A stretch of DNA of 64,000 bases from the NCBI GenBank assembly GCA_965228265.1, contig OZ245804.1, forward strand, positions 1,364,001-1,428,000. Direction: 5' to 3'. Made by a program: the position numbers and the translations under genes. Shown piece by piece: positions 7,417 through 15,992 of this stretch (position 1 is its first letter; every line of letters begins with the position of its first letter). Below the pieces are notes generated by a model, which was given only the letters and a program-made list of their open reading frames with translations, was not told where the DNA came from and searched no databases. The DNA is from GCA-2732755 sp965228265 (GTDB taxonomy: Bacteria; Planctomycetota; Phycisphaerae; Phycisphaerales; UBA1924).

Positions 7417-9261
7417 CTAGCCGCGACTCACCGAGAGCAATTCGTCCAGGAACGCATCGCCGAAACGCTGCATTTTCGCCTGCCCGACGCCCTTGATCGA
7501 GAGCATCTCCTCGGGCGAGGCGGGCATCCGGCGGACCATCTCGCGGAGGGTGGCGTCGTTGAAAACGACGTAGGGCGGCACGCCGTGCTCGTCGGCCAGT
7601 CGTCTGCGAAGCCCACGCAGGCGCTCGAAGACATCGTGCTGTACTTCGCTGAGCGGGTCCTCGCCGTCGGCGGCGCGGGAGCGTTTCGTCGGCGCGGGCG
7701 GCGAGAGCAGCGCCACTTCACGCTCGCCTCGCAGGACCTCCATCGAGCCCTGCGTGAGCAGCAACACCGGGAACTCGCCCGGAGCACGCTCGAGCAGGTC
7801 CTGGTCCACGAGCTGATCGATCATGCTCACGATGACATCCCGGCGCATGTGCTTAAGCAGGCCGAACGTGCTGAGCGTGTCGTGACCGCGCTCGAGGATT
7901 TTCTGCGCACGCGAGCCGCGCAGAACGTCGGCGATGTATGCCCCGCCGTAGGTCGCGCGTGTGTCTCCCGCGGCCCTTGCGATGCACGACAGGATCTTCT
8001 GAGCCACAACCGTCGACTCGGGCACCATCGCGACCTCGCCGAGGCACACGTCGCACGCGCCGCAGCTTTCCGGCTCATAGTCCTGCCCGAAATGCTCGCT
8101 GAGGGTCTTGTGGCGGCAACGCATCGACGACGCGAACGACCGCATCTGACGCACCAGTTCGAGCTGCGCAGGGTCGGGCTCGCTGCCGAACTCGGCGGCC
8201 GAACTCTCGATGAGCTGCTCCCACCGGCGGGCATCACCCGACGAGTAAAGCAGCACGCACTCGGCCTCCAGCCCGTCGCGACCAGCCCGGCCCGTCTCCT
8301 GCTGGTACGCCTCCACGCTCTTGGGCAGCGAGGCATGGATCACGCAGCGCACGTCCGAGCGGTCGATCCCCATGCCGAACGCGACCGTTGCGACGACAAC
8401 GTCCAGACGCTCCGTCGTGAACCGGTCCTGGATGCGCCGGCGTTTCTCTGGGGCCATACCCGCGTGGTAAGCCGAGGCGTTCACGCCCCTTTTCATCAGC
8501 GACTCGGCGATGCTCTCCGTCTCGCGCCGGCTCATGCAATAGACGATCGCCGCCTCGTTCTCGTGACGCTTGAGAATCTCCGCGATCTGGTCCGCGGCCT
8601 TCACACGAGGCAGGACGCGGTACGTCAGGTTCGGGCGATCGAACGTCCCGATCAAAATCTCCGGATCACGAAGCCCGAGCTGGTGCACGATGTCCTCGCG
8701 CACGCGCGGCGTCGCGGTCGCGGTGTACGCGTGCAGCGACACGCCAGGCAGACGCTCGCGCAGCTCGAGCAGCCGACGATACTCGGGCCGGAAGTCGTGC
8801 CCCCAGTGGCTGATGCAGTGCGCCTCGTCGATCGCGATCGCGCCGATACCCATCCTCGGCAGACGCGACATGAACCCGCCCGTGACCGCGCGCTCGGGCG
8901 AGACAAGCAGCAGGCGAAGCTCGCCCTCCTCGAGCTTGCGGTGCGTCTCTTCGACCTCGTCGTCGGTGCAGTTGGAGTGCAGGGCCGCCGCCGGATAACC
9001 GTTGAGCGTGAGCCCGTCGATCTGATCCTGCATGAGCGCGATGAGCGGGCTGATGACGAGTGAGAGTTTGCCCGAGATCATCGGCGGGAGCTGGTAGCAG
9101 AGACTCTTGCCCCCGCCCGTGGGCAGGACGACGAGCGAGTCACGCCCCTCGAGCACCGCACGGACCGCCGGCTCCTGCAGCGGCCTGAGCTCGCGAAAGC
9201 CCCAGATCCGCTCGACAATATCGCCGATCGCCTCCTGCGATGTCTCGTGGGGTCCGTCCAT
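7417..9261 (-). CDS. recQ: ATP-dependent DNA helicase RecQ
   Basis: This 614-residue helicase unwinds DNA 3'-5' in recombination and replication-fork repair. Visible parts are Walker A GGGKS at residues 49-53, DEAH at 145-148 followed by the RecQ-specific HCISHWGHDFRPEYRRL, motif VI QETGRAGRDG, the RQC zinc-binding cysteines (CRHKTL ... SCGACDVC, about 380-406), and a C-terminal HRDC domain (about 545-610). Length and domain order match E. coli RecQ (about 610 residues). It ends close to the start of bioY and begins 11 bp after the cytochrome gene, so it is embedded in a minus-strand operon of unrelated functions. Confidence 0.96.
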   Translation of the reverse strand: MDGPHETSQEAIGDIVERIWGFRELRPLQEPAVRAVLEGRDSLVVLPTGGGKSLCYQLPPMISGKLSLVISPLIALMQDQIDGLTLNGYPAAALHSNCTDDEVEETHRKLEEGELRLLLVSPERAVTGGFMSRLPRMGIGAIAIDEAHCISHWGHDFRPEYRRLLELRERLPGVSLHAYTATATPRVREDIVHQLGLRDPEILIGTFDRPNLTYRVLPRVKAADQIAEILKRHENEAAIVYCMSRRETESIAESLMKRGVNASAYHAGMAPEKRRRIQDRFTTERLDVVVATVAFGMGIDRSDVRCVIHASLPKSVEAYQQETGRAGRDGLEAECVLLYSSGDARRWEQLIESSAAEFGSEPDPAQLELVRQMRSFASSMRCRHKTLSEHFGQDYEPESCGACDVCLGEVAMVPESTVVAQKILSCIARAAGDTRATYGGAYIADVLRGSRAQKILERGHDTLSTFGLLKHMRRDVIVSMIDQLVDQDLLERAPGEFPVLLLTQGSMEVLRGEREVALLSPPAPTKRSRAADGEDPLSEVQHDVFERLRGLRRRLADEHGVPPYVVFNDATLREMVRRMPASPEEMLSIKGVGQAKMQRFGDAFLDELLSVSRG

Positions 9262-9272
9262 GGGACCGGATG

Positions 9273-9749
9273 CTACTCCAGCCCGGACCGCACCGCCGCG
9301 ACTTCCTCGGCAGATACCGCGTCCGCATCCGCGTATTCCTGTCGGATGTAGGTGAGCAGGTCCGCGATCTGCTGGTCATTGAGGTGCATCGCCCCGGGCA
9401 TGACCATCGCGTATGCCCCGCTGGCCGGCAGCGATGGGGGGGTGCCCCCGATCCCGCGGAGCGTGAGCTCGATCAGTGCCTCGGCTTCGCCCGCGACGAT
9501 CTCACTGCCCACGAGCGGCGGCTGCATGTTGGGCACACCGCCCCCGTCGTGCTGATGACACAGCAAACACGACTGCACATAGATCGCCTGCCCATTCGTG
9601 GCGCTCGCCGACGAGGCCGGTGGAAGTCCGGCGTCCGGGCCCGTCGGTCCCGGCGTTTCCTCGGGTCGATCGTTCTTCGGATCAGCGGGGTCATCGCTCC
9701 CGCAACCGGCGATCAGCAGTGTGCAGACGACAAGGGCAGCGAATCTCAC
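9273..9749 (-). CDS. cytochrome c lipoprotein
   Basis: The 158 residues start at a GTG that overlaps the stop of the upstream dehydrogenase (GTGA). An N-terminal lipobox (VVCTLLIAGC) indicates anchoring to a membrane. After a Pro/Asp/Glu-rich linker there is one heme-c site CLLCH (about residue 62) and a later methionine-containing segment (AYAMVMPGAMHLNDQQIADL) that provides the likely axial Met, as in class I c-type cytochromes of quinoprotein dehydrogenases. Pairing with the preceding glucose/sorbosone-type dehydrogenase suggests that it accepts electrons from PQQ and passes them to the respiratory chain. Confidence 0.9.
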   Translation of the reverse strand: MRFAALVVCTLLIAGCGSDDPADPKNDRPEETPGPTGPDAGLPPASSASATNGQAIYVQSCLLCHQHDGGGVPNMQPPLVGSEIVAGEAEALIELTLRGIGGTPPSLPASGAYAMVMPGAMHLNDQQIADLLTYIRQEYADADAVSAEEVAAVRSGLE

Positions 9750-11002
9750 TCCGCGCCCCCGGTGTACGTCACACGCCAGATCGTGCCCTTCACGGAGTCG
9801 CAGATGAACAATGAGCCGTCGGGTCCCTGCGCCAGACCCATCGGTCGGTGCTTGGCTTGCCTGGGCGAACGGATCTGATCCGAGCCGGCAAAGCCGTCGG
9901 CAAAGACCTCGTACGCGCCGCTGGGCAGCCCGTCCTCGAAGGGCGTGAAGGTGACGTTGTACCCCGCCTGCAACTCGGGCGCCCGGTTCCATGAGCCGTG
10001 GAACGCGACAAACGCGCCGCCTCGGTACCACTCGGGGAACTGCTCGCCCTCGTAGATCAGCACGCCATTGGGTGCCCAGTGGGCCGGAAATGCCTGAATG
10101 GGTTCGGTGTATTTGCCCTTCTCGGCGGGGGTTTTGCCGTCGCCGCCGTATTCCGGGGCGAGCATGCGCTCGTCGCGGTTGCCGTCGTAGTAGGTGTAGG
10201 GCCAGCCGCCGTTGTCGCCCTCGGCGAGCCGGAACATCTCCTCAGCGGGGAGGTCCGCGTTCTGCTCGGGCGTGTAGAGATCGGGGAAAAGCGAATCGAG
10301 CTGGTCGCGTCCGTGCATGACGACATATACAGCGCCGTCGTGCTGGTCGATCGCCACGCAGTTGCGCAAGCCCGTGGCGTATCGCACGCCGTCGCGTGTG
10401 TGCTGCTGCTTTGGCTTGTTCGCGTCGTAGACCCAGATACCCCCGGCGTATTCAAGGATGGGGCAGGGATCCATGCCGGGCGAACCGGGCGTGCGCATCT
10501 GGATCTGGCACGCGTTGGCCGGTGCGCCGCAGTTGATGTAGAGCTTGCCGTCGTCACCGATGTCGATCGACTTGGCTGCGTGCTGACCCTCTTCCGCGAA
10601 GCCGCTGACGATCACTTCGGGATCGCCCACCGGCGTCAGCGAATCCTCGGGCAGCTCGAACCGCACGATGCGGAAGTCCTCGCCGAAGTAGAGCCAGTTG
10701 TCGTGCAGCGCGATGCCCGTGCCCTGCACGCGGCCCGCGTACTCAATGGTTTCGTACGTGCCGTCGTCGTCGGCGTCGCGGAGGCACGCGATGCCCGAGC
10801 CGTTCTGGCGCTGACGCAGCGCGACGTAGATGTCGCCGTTGTCGCGCACGACCATGTGCCTGGCCGGCCCGACACCCTCGTGAACGACCGTTGCGGTAAA
10901 GCCATCGGGCACCGTGATCTCAACGTCCTCGGCCGGCTGACAGCCGAGCATCGCGGCTGCGAGGATTGACGTGGTTGCGAGCATGCGCGTCTCCATCTTC
11001 AT
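9746..11002 (-). CDS. PQQ-dependent sugar dehydrogenase (glucose/sorbosone dehydrogenase family) lipoprotein
   Basis: This 418-residue exported protein has a lipobox (LAAAMLGC, about residue 21). The repeated blades fit a six-bladed beta-propeller of the soluble aldose sugar dehydrogenase (YliI/GSDH) family, for example FTATVVHEGVGPARHMVV, YATGLRNCVAID, NGGWPYTYYDG and FVAFHGSWNR. Members oxidise sugars in the periplasm with PQQ as cofactor. Its stop overlaps the start of the cytochrome c lipoprotein, which is the expected electron acceptor. Its start codon directly abuts the stop of the prepilin-like gene. Substrate and actual PQQ use are inferred from family. Confidence 0.88.
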   Translation of the reverse strand: MKMETRMLATTSILAAAMLGCQPAEDVEITVPDGFTATVVHEGVGPARHMVVRDNGDIYVALRQRQNGSGIACLRDADDDGTYETIEYAGRVQGTGIALHDNWLYFGEDFRIVRFELPEDSLTPVGDPEVIVSGFAEEGQHAAKSIDIGDDGKLYINCGAPANACQIQMRTPGSPGMDPCPILEYAGGIWVYDANKPKQQHTRDGVRYATGLRNCVAIDQHDGAVYVVMHGRDQLDSLFPDLYTPEQNADLPAEEMFRLAEGDNGGWPYTYYDGNRDERMLAPEYGGDGKTPAEKGKYTEPIQAFPAHWAPNGVLIYEGEQFPEWYRGGAFVAFHGSWNRAPELQAGYNVTFTPFEDGLPSGAYEVFADGFAGSDQIRSPRQAKHRPMGLAQGPDGSLFICDSVKGTIWRVTYTGGAE

Positions 11003-11662
11003 CTAGGGCAACGGCTTGAGCCAGAGCTCGGGAACCTTGGTCTGCGAGCCAGTGCTCGTATCGAACCGTGCAAAATTGTACGTGGGCTTCGAGCCGCCGT
11101 GATAGTACCCGAGACGCGCCGGAACATGGGTTGCGTCTCGGAAGTCGACCGTCGAGATCGTCCGCGTCGGCGGCGGGGCATCACCCGTCACCGGCGCCGT
11201 TTCCGAATCCACATACCACGCGATCTCGCTGGGCCTCCGGATGTTCCAGAGCGGGACGTGCACGATCTCGGCGTCGTAATTCGCGCGATCCCCCGGCTTG
11301 CCGGCCAAGCCCGTCACACTCACCGCGTACGTCCGCGTCATGATCCGCCCGTGCTCGCGGTCCGCCGAGGGACAGACAAGCACAGAGTCCGAGGTATACG
11401 TCTGGCTGTCCGAATCAGACTGCACCACCAGCGCCCAGAAGGGCACCCGCCCCCAGGGCACGCCCAGCGCGGGCGACCATCCACCATTGGCGTCCGCGTA
11501 CATCGTGCTCGAGGTCGCGATCTGACGCAGATTGGAAGAACACTTCACCTGCTCGGCGGCCTGCCGCGCCGAATTCAGCGTCGGCAGCAGTATCCCCACC
11601 AAGAGCGCCACGATCGCGATGACCACAAGCAACTCGATCAACGTAAAGGCACAGCGGGTCAC
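11003..11662 (-). CDS. prepilin-like (type II secretion/pseudopilin-type) protein
   Basis: The 219 residues start with MTRCAFTLIELLVVIAIVAL, the prepilin N-terminal cleavage/methylation signal with Glu at mature position 5. The residue before the cleavage point is Ala instead of the usual Gly. The remainder is a beta-rich globular domain ending in a HGGSKPTYNFARFD segment that recalls the H-x9-DG tail of planctomycete pseudopilins but is degenerate. These proteins are abundant in planctomycetes and are processed by a PilD-like peptidase; their roles are mostly unknown. The gene directly precedes the sugar dehydrogenase with no spacer, so they are probably co-transcribed. Confidence 0.85.
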   Translation of the reverse strand: MTRCAFTLIELLVVIAIVALLVGILLPTLNSARQAAEQVKCSSNLRQIATSSTMYADANGGWSPALGVPWGRVPFWALVVQSDSDSQTYTSDSVLVCPSADREHGRIMTRTYAVSVTGLAGKPGDRANYDAEIVHVPLWNIRRPSEIAWYVDSETAPVTGDAPPPTRTISTVDFRDATHVPARLGYYHGGSKPTYNFARFDTSTGSQTKVPELWLKPLP

Positions 11663-11703
11663 GCCGAAAGTGTAGCAGAGGCCAATCGGACCTCAGCGCC
11701 GGA

Positions 11704-12798
11704 TCACTCCCAAGGATTCGTCACGTGGCAGGCACGCCCCGTCTTGACGACATAATCCTGGTGATACTCCTCGGCAGGCCAGAATGTCTTGGCCTGCTCA
11801 AGCTCCGTCACGATCGGATCCTTGAACTTCCCCGACGCGCTCAGCTCTTTCATGTACGCCTCGGCCTTCTCTTTCTGCTCGTCGCTCGTGTAGTAGATCC
11901 CCGAGCGGTACTGATCGCCGATGTCCGGGCCCTGGCGGTTGAGCTGCGTCGGGTCGTGCATCACAAAGAACGCCCGCAGCAGCTCCTCGTAGCTGATCTT
12001 CGACGGGTCAAAGACCACTTTCACCGCCTCGGCGTGGCCCGTGTCCTCATAGCAGATCTGCTTGTACGTTGGGTCATCGACCCTGCCCTGCATGTAGCCG
12101 CTGACGGCATCGATCACGCCCTCGCCCTTCTGGAAGTAATGCTCGATACCCCAGAAGCATCCGCCCGCAAAGTAAGCGGTCTCGGTCTGCCCGCCCCCGG
12201 TGTCGGCAGCGGTGTGCTGGGCGGGCAGGTCCTGACCATTCTCGGTGAAGACCAACGAGGCGGAATTCAGACAATGCCGCTCACCCGTCGGCTTGGGCCC
12301 GTCGTCGAAGACATGCCCGAGATGCGAGCCGCACCGGGCGCACTCGATCTCCGTCCGCACCATGCCAAAGCTGTTGTCCGCGTGACGAACGACATGCTCC
12401 GGGTCGAACTCGCGATAGAAGCTGGGCCAGCCCGAGCCCGAATCAAACTTGTGATCACTCGAGAAGAGCGGCAGCCCGCACACCACGCAGGAGTAGACGC
12501 CTTCCTTCTTGTTATCGAGCAACGTCCCGCAGAACGCCTGCTCCGTGCCGGCCTTCTGCGTGATGCGGTACGCCTCCTCGTCGAGTGTGCTGGCGAGCTC
12601 GGCAACCTGAGACTTGGACAGTGGGGTGATGTCGTAACCGGCTTTCGATTTCCTCTCCACGGCTTGCTCCTGACGGGTCTCGGGTTGCGCGTTGACATGC
12701 TGGGCCACGTACCGGGCCTCCTGCGCCTTGATCAAGGCAAAGAACGCCGCAGCCAGTACTACGCCCAGCACAAACAGACCGACAACCCTGGTACTCAT
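11704..12798 (-). CDS. msrBA: membrane-anchored MsrB-MsrA methionine sulfoxide reductase fusion
   Basis: This 364-residue bifunctional enzyme reduces both epimers of methionine sulfoxide. An N-terminal hydrophobic helix (VVGLFVLGVVLAAAFFALI) anchors it, facing the periplasm. The MsrB domain comes first, with two CxxC zinc pairs (CVVCG, CARCG) and the catalytic site RHCLNSASL. MsrA follows, with the signature GGCFWGIEHYF and the tail FWPAEEYHQDY. MsrB-before-MsrA is the reverse of the commoner A-B order. Start 12798 (MSTRVVG) is preferred over 12816 because it places the anchor right at the N-terminus. It is divergent from the alcohol dehydrogenase gene. Confidence 0.93.
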   Translation of the reverse strand: MSTRVVGLFVLGVVLAAAFFALIKAQEARYVAQHVNAQPETRQEQAVERKSKAGYDITPLSKSQVAELASTLDEEAYRITQKAGTEQAFCGTLLDNKKEGVYSCVVCGLPLFSSDHKFDSGSGWPSFYREFDPEHVVRHADNSFGMVRTEIECARCGSHLGHVFDDGPKPTGERHCLNSASLVFTENGQDLPAQHTAADTGGGQTETAYFAGGCFWGIEHYFQKGEGVIDAVSGYMQGRVDDPTYKQICYEDTGHAEAVKVVFDPSKISYEELLRAFFVMHDPTQLNRQGPDIGDQYRSGIYYTSDEQKEKAEAYMKELSASGKFKDPIVTELEQAKTFWPAEEYHQDYVVKTGRACHVTNPWE

Positions 12799-12970
12799 GT
12801 CTGGTGAACCTTTCACGACCCCCGGGTATTCCCTGCATCTCTTCGATCGGCTCTGCGGTCAGGATTCATGCATCCGGGCAAGGCCGGCTCCCACCCGGCC
12901 CCTTACAGTGTGCCACCGGGCAGGCCTGCGACAAGCCCCTCTGATCAATCGGCCCGGAAGGAGCATCACA

Positions 12971-13978
12971 ATGACCACTGTCAACGCCTTCGCCGCCCAA
13001 GAAGCCGGCGGCCGACTCGAGCCCTTCACCTACGACCTGGGCCCGATCGGCGATCACGACGTCGATATCGCCGTCGAATCCTGCGGCATCTGCCACTCCG
13101 ATCTCAGCATGCTCAACAACGAGTGGGGGATGACCCAGTTCCCCTTCGTCCCGGGCCATGAGATCATCGGCACCGTCAAGTCCGCCGGCGCGCACGTCTC
13201 GAACCTCAAGCCCGGTGACCGCGTAGGCGTCGGCTGGCACTCCGCATACTGCATGACCTGCCCGAGCTGCATGTCGGGCGATCACAACCTCTGCGGGTCG
13301 GCCGAGGGCGTCATCGTCGGACGCCACGGCGGGTTCGCCGACACCGTCCGTGCTCAGGCCGCAAGCGCCATCAAACTCCCCGACAACCTCAACGCCAAGA
13401 CCGCCGGCCCGCTTCTCTGCGGCGGGATCACCGTCTTCAATCCATTCGTCCAGTACGACCTCTCGCCCACCGCGAAGGTTGGTGTCGTCGGCATCGGCGG
13501 GCTCGGTCACATGGCGCTCAAGTTCGCCAAGGCCTGGGGCTGCGAGGTCACCGCGTTCACCTCCAGCGACTCAAAGAAACAGGAAGCCATCGAGTTCGGA
13601 GCGCACGACACGATCAACTCGCGCAGCACCGATGAACTCCAGAAGAACGCCGGCCGGTTCGACATGATCATCTCGACCGTGAACGTGCCGCTCGACTGGG
13701 ATGCCTACATCGGCACGCTCAAGCCCAAGGGGCGTCTCCATGTCGTCGGCGCGGTCCTCGAGCCGATCCCCGTCGGGGCCTTCTCGCTCATCATGGCCCA
13801 GCGCTCCGTCTCCGGTTCACCCGTCGGCAGCCCCGCGACGATCGAGACAATGCTCGATTTCGCCGCCCGTCACGGCATCGAACCCAAGACCGAGCACTTC
13901 CCCATGGACAAAGCCAACGAGGCCCTCGCCCACCTCCATGAAGGCAAAGCCCGCTACCGCATCGTGCTCGACCGCTAA
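12971..13978 (+). CDS. zinc-dependent alcohol dehydrogenase (YahK/cinnamyl-alcohol type)
   Basis: This 335-residue medium-chain dehydrogenase has catalytic zinc ligands in SCGICHSDL and PGHEIIGTV, a structural-zinc loop with four cysteines (CMTCPSCMSGDHNLC), and a Rossmann nucleotide-binding motif (GVVGIGGLGHMALKFAKAWG). The family reduces aldehydes with NADPH (E. coli YahK and AdhA homologues, plant CAD). The ATG at 12971 has a strong Shine-Dalgarno, AAGGAG, ending 7 bases upstream; the open frame extends further but without such a site. A hairpin follows the gene at 14010. Confidence 0.93.
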   Translation: MTTVNAFAAQEAGGRLEPFTYDLGPIGDHDVDIAVESCGICHSDLSMLNNEWGMTQFPFVPGHEIIGTVKSAGAHVSNLKPGDRVGVGWHSAYCMTCPSCMSGDHNLCGSAEGVIVGRHGGFADTVRAQAASAIKLPDNLNAKTAGPLLCGGITVFNPFVQYDLSPTAKVGVVGIGGLGHMALKFAKAWGCEVTAFTSSDSKKQEAIEFGAHDTINSRSTDELQKNAGRFDMIISTVNVPLDWDAYIGTLKPKGRLHVVGAVLEPIPVGAFSLIMAQRSVSGSPVGSPATIETMLDFAARHGIEPKTEHFPMDKANEALAHLHEGKARYRIVLDR

Positions 13979-14009
13979 CAAGCACACCTCGATATCCCGA
14001 GCGCTCCGC

Positions 14010-14040
14010 AGCCCCTCGCCCCGCGCGAGGGGCTGTTTGT
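14010..14040 (+). terminator. hairpin terminator after the alcohol dehydrogenase gene
   Basis: A perfect 10-bp stem (AGCCCCTCGC pairing with GCGAGGGGCT) with a 5-nt loop lies about 31 bp after the dehydrogenase stop codon. It is followed by GTTTGT, a weak U-tract. This fits an intrinsic terminator separating the dehydrogenase from the ammonium transporter transcription unit. Confidence 0.6.
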
Positions 14041-14218
14041 ATACACACACGCAAGCAGCGCTGGTGCCCACGCGAACACTGTGTGCAATGCGCCGCGACG
14101 ATGTATACATAAGTATGCGATACGTTCAATTGTGAAGAAATCAGAACGCGCGTAGATCGTTGTGAAAGTTTCGTGTAAGGTGCGGCGTCGCTCGCCCACC
14201 TTGCAACGGAAACACACC

Positions 14219-15475
14219 ATGAACGCGGACACCGTCTGGATCCTCGTGTGCACGGCCCTTGTCCTTCTGATGACACCGGCCGTCGGTCTCTTCTACGGCG
14301 GACTCGTCCGCGAGAAGAACGCCCTCTCCACACTCGTTTACAGCTTCGGCTCGCTCGTCATCGTGAGCCTCGTCTGGGTCCTCTTCGGCTACTCGCTGAG
14401 TTTCGGCACGAGCCAGGCCGGGATCATCGGCGGGCTCGATCACGTCGGTCTCAAGGGTGTCAGCGCTCAGATCCCCGAGGACGGCGGCATCCCGCCTCTG
14501 CTCTTCATGGCGTTCCAGCTCACCTTCGCTGCCGTCACACCCGCGCTCATCAGCGGCGCGTTTGTCGAACGCAAACGATTCGCCGCATTCGTGCTCTTTG
14601 TCCCGCTCTGGTCCCTCATCGTTTACAGCCCGGTCGCGCACTGGGTCTGGGCCTCGGGTGGCTGGCTCGCAGGCGAGGGGGCTCTCGATTTCGCGGGCGG
14701 CACCGTCGTCCATATCACATCGGGCGTCTCCGCGCTCGTCTGCGCCATCGTCATCGGTCGCCGCAAGGGATTCGGAAGCGAGGAAATCTCGCCCCACAAC
14801 GCCACCATGACCATGCTCGGGGCGGCCCTGCTCTGGTTCGGGTGGTTCGGCTTCAACGCGGGCAGCGCGCTGGCCGCCGACGGCGTTGCGGTCAACGCGC
14901 TCGTCACGACGCACGTCGCCGCCGCTGCAGGTGGGGCGGCATGGCTCGGGTGCGCGTGGATCCTGCACCGCAAGCCCTCGGCGCTTGGCCTTGGTATCGG
15001 AGCCGTCGCGGGCCTCGTGGGCATCACGCCAGCCGCCGGGTTTGTCTCGCCCATGTCCGCTCTCACGATCGGACTCGTTACATCGGCGACATGCTTCCTC
15101 GTCACCGAGTTCGTCCTCCGCGGACGCGTCGATGACTCGCTCGACGTCTTCGGCGTCCACGGCGTCGGCGGCATCGTCGGAGCCGTCCTCACCGGTGTCT
15201 TTGCGACAACCGCTGTCAACGAAGGCGGCGCCGACGGACTTATCCACGGCAACCCGGGCCAGCTCATTGTGCAGCTCAAGGCCGTCGTGGTTGTCGCCAT
15301 CTACAGCGCCATCGCGACCGTCGCGATCCTCTTTGCCGTCCGGTTCATCGTGGGCCTGCGCGTCTCGGATCACGAGGAAGAAGCGGGGCTCGACCTCTCA
15401 CAGCACGGAGAACGGGCCTACCCCAAGTCCGCAGCATCCGAGCCCGTCGCGGCCGGGGTCCCCGAAACAACCTGA
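14219..15475 (+). CDS. amt: ammonium transporter Amt
   Basis: This 418-residue polytopic protein (about 11 helices) conducts ammonia/ammonium across the inner membrane. Family landmarks are TPAVGLFYGGLVREKN in the first helix, FGYSLSFG, AHWVWASGGWL, DFAGGTVVHITSGVSALVCA, GAALLWFGWFGFNAGSALAA and DDSLDVFGVHGVGGIVGAVL, which carries the second conserved pore histidine. The ATG at 14219 is chosen over an upstream GTG because it begins the first helix in the usual position. No GlnK/PII gene is adjacent, although the two are commonly linked. The convergent neighbour is a response regulator. Confidence 0.95.
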   Translation: MNADTVWILVCTALVLLMTPAVGLFYGGLVREKNALSTLVYSFGSLVIVSLVWVLFGYSLSFGTSQAGIIGGLDHVGLKGVSAQIPEDGGIPPLLFMAFQLTFAAVTPALISGAFVERKRFAAFVLFVPLWSLIVYSPVAHWVWASGGWLAGEGALDFAGGTVVHITSGVSALVCAIVIGRRKGFGSEEISPHNATMTMLGAALLWFGWFGFNAGSALAADGVAVNALVTTHVAAAAGGAAWLGCAWILHRKPSALGLGIGAVAGLVGITPAAGFVSPMSALTIGLVTSATCFLVTEFVLRGRVDDSLDVFGVHGVGGIVGAVLTGVFATTAVNEGGADGLIHGNPGQLIVQLKAVVVVAIYSAIATVAILFAVRFIVGLRVSDHEEEAGLDLSQHGERAYPKSAASEPVAAGVPETT

Positions 15476-15542
15476 CGCTTCGTTTCTCCGGACTCGCAGA
15501 GCCGGCGTCCCCAGCCGCGTGTGCCGGATCGCTGCTCGCGTA

Positions 15543-15992
15543 TCACCGGCGAATGGGCGGTGCGTTCCAAACCGACCAGTACAGCCCGAGGTCACGGATC
15601 ATTTTGTGGAACTGCGAGAAGTCGACCGGCTTGGTGAGGTAGCTGTTGGCGTAGTTGTTGTACGCCGTGTTGACGTCCCGCTCGTGTGAGGAAGTCGTCA
15701 GCACGACCACGGGAATCGAGTGGAGATCGTCGTCACTCTTGATGCGCTCGAGCACCTCGAGGCCATCGATTTTCGGCAGCTTGAGATCGAGCAGAATCAG
15801 GTCGGGTCGGTCGGCGTCTGCATACTCGCCTTCCCGCTTCAGGTACTTCAGAGCCTGCTCACCATCGGAAACTCGTTGAATCGTGTTGGCAACGTTGTTC
15901 TCGACCAGTGACATCGTCACCAGTTCCGCGTGCGCATTGTCGTCTTCAACCAGCAGGAAGTGAACCGGTTTCGCGTGAGACGGCGTGCTCAT
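15543..15992 (-). CDS. single-domain response regulator (Rcp1-like)
   Basis: The 149 residues are one receiver domain: acidic pocket LLVEDDNAHAELV, phospho-acceptor Asp in LILLDLKLPKIDG, switch Thr in VVVLTTSSHERD and Lys in SYLTKPVDF. There is no output domain. The YLKREGEYADADRPDL insertion is typical of cyanobacterial/phytochrome-associated Rcp1 proteins. Its ATG overlaps the stop of the histidine kinase (ATGA at 15989), so the kinase is its probable phosphodonor. Output is probably by protein-protein interaction or onward phosphotransfer. Confidence 0.92.
   Translation of the reverse strand: MSTPSHAKPVHFLLVEDDNAHAELVTMSLVENNVANTIQRVSDGEQALKYLKREGEYADADRPDLILLDLKLPKIDGLEVLERIKSDDDLHSIPVVVLTTSSHERDVNTAYNNYANSYLTKPVDFSQFHKMIRDLGLYWSVWNAPPIRR

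Noticed and set aside
7585..9063. A 492-codon plus-strand frame opposite recQ
   Set aside because: It is antisense to a clear RecQ helicase; the Arg/His/Ala-rich composition is the usual mirror of G+C-rich coding DNA.
14030..14120. Repeated GTATAC palindromes near the ammonium transporter, another at 22686
   Set aside because: The sites are short, differ in flanks and have no consistent spacing to a promoter, so they do not support an operator.
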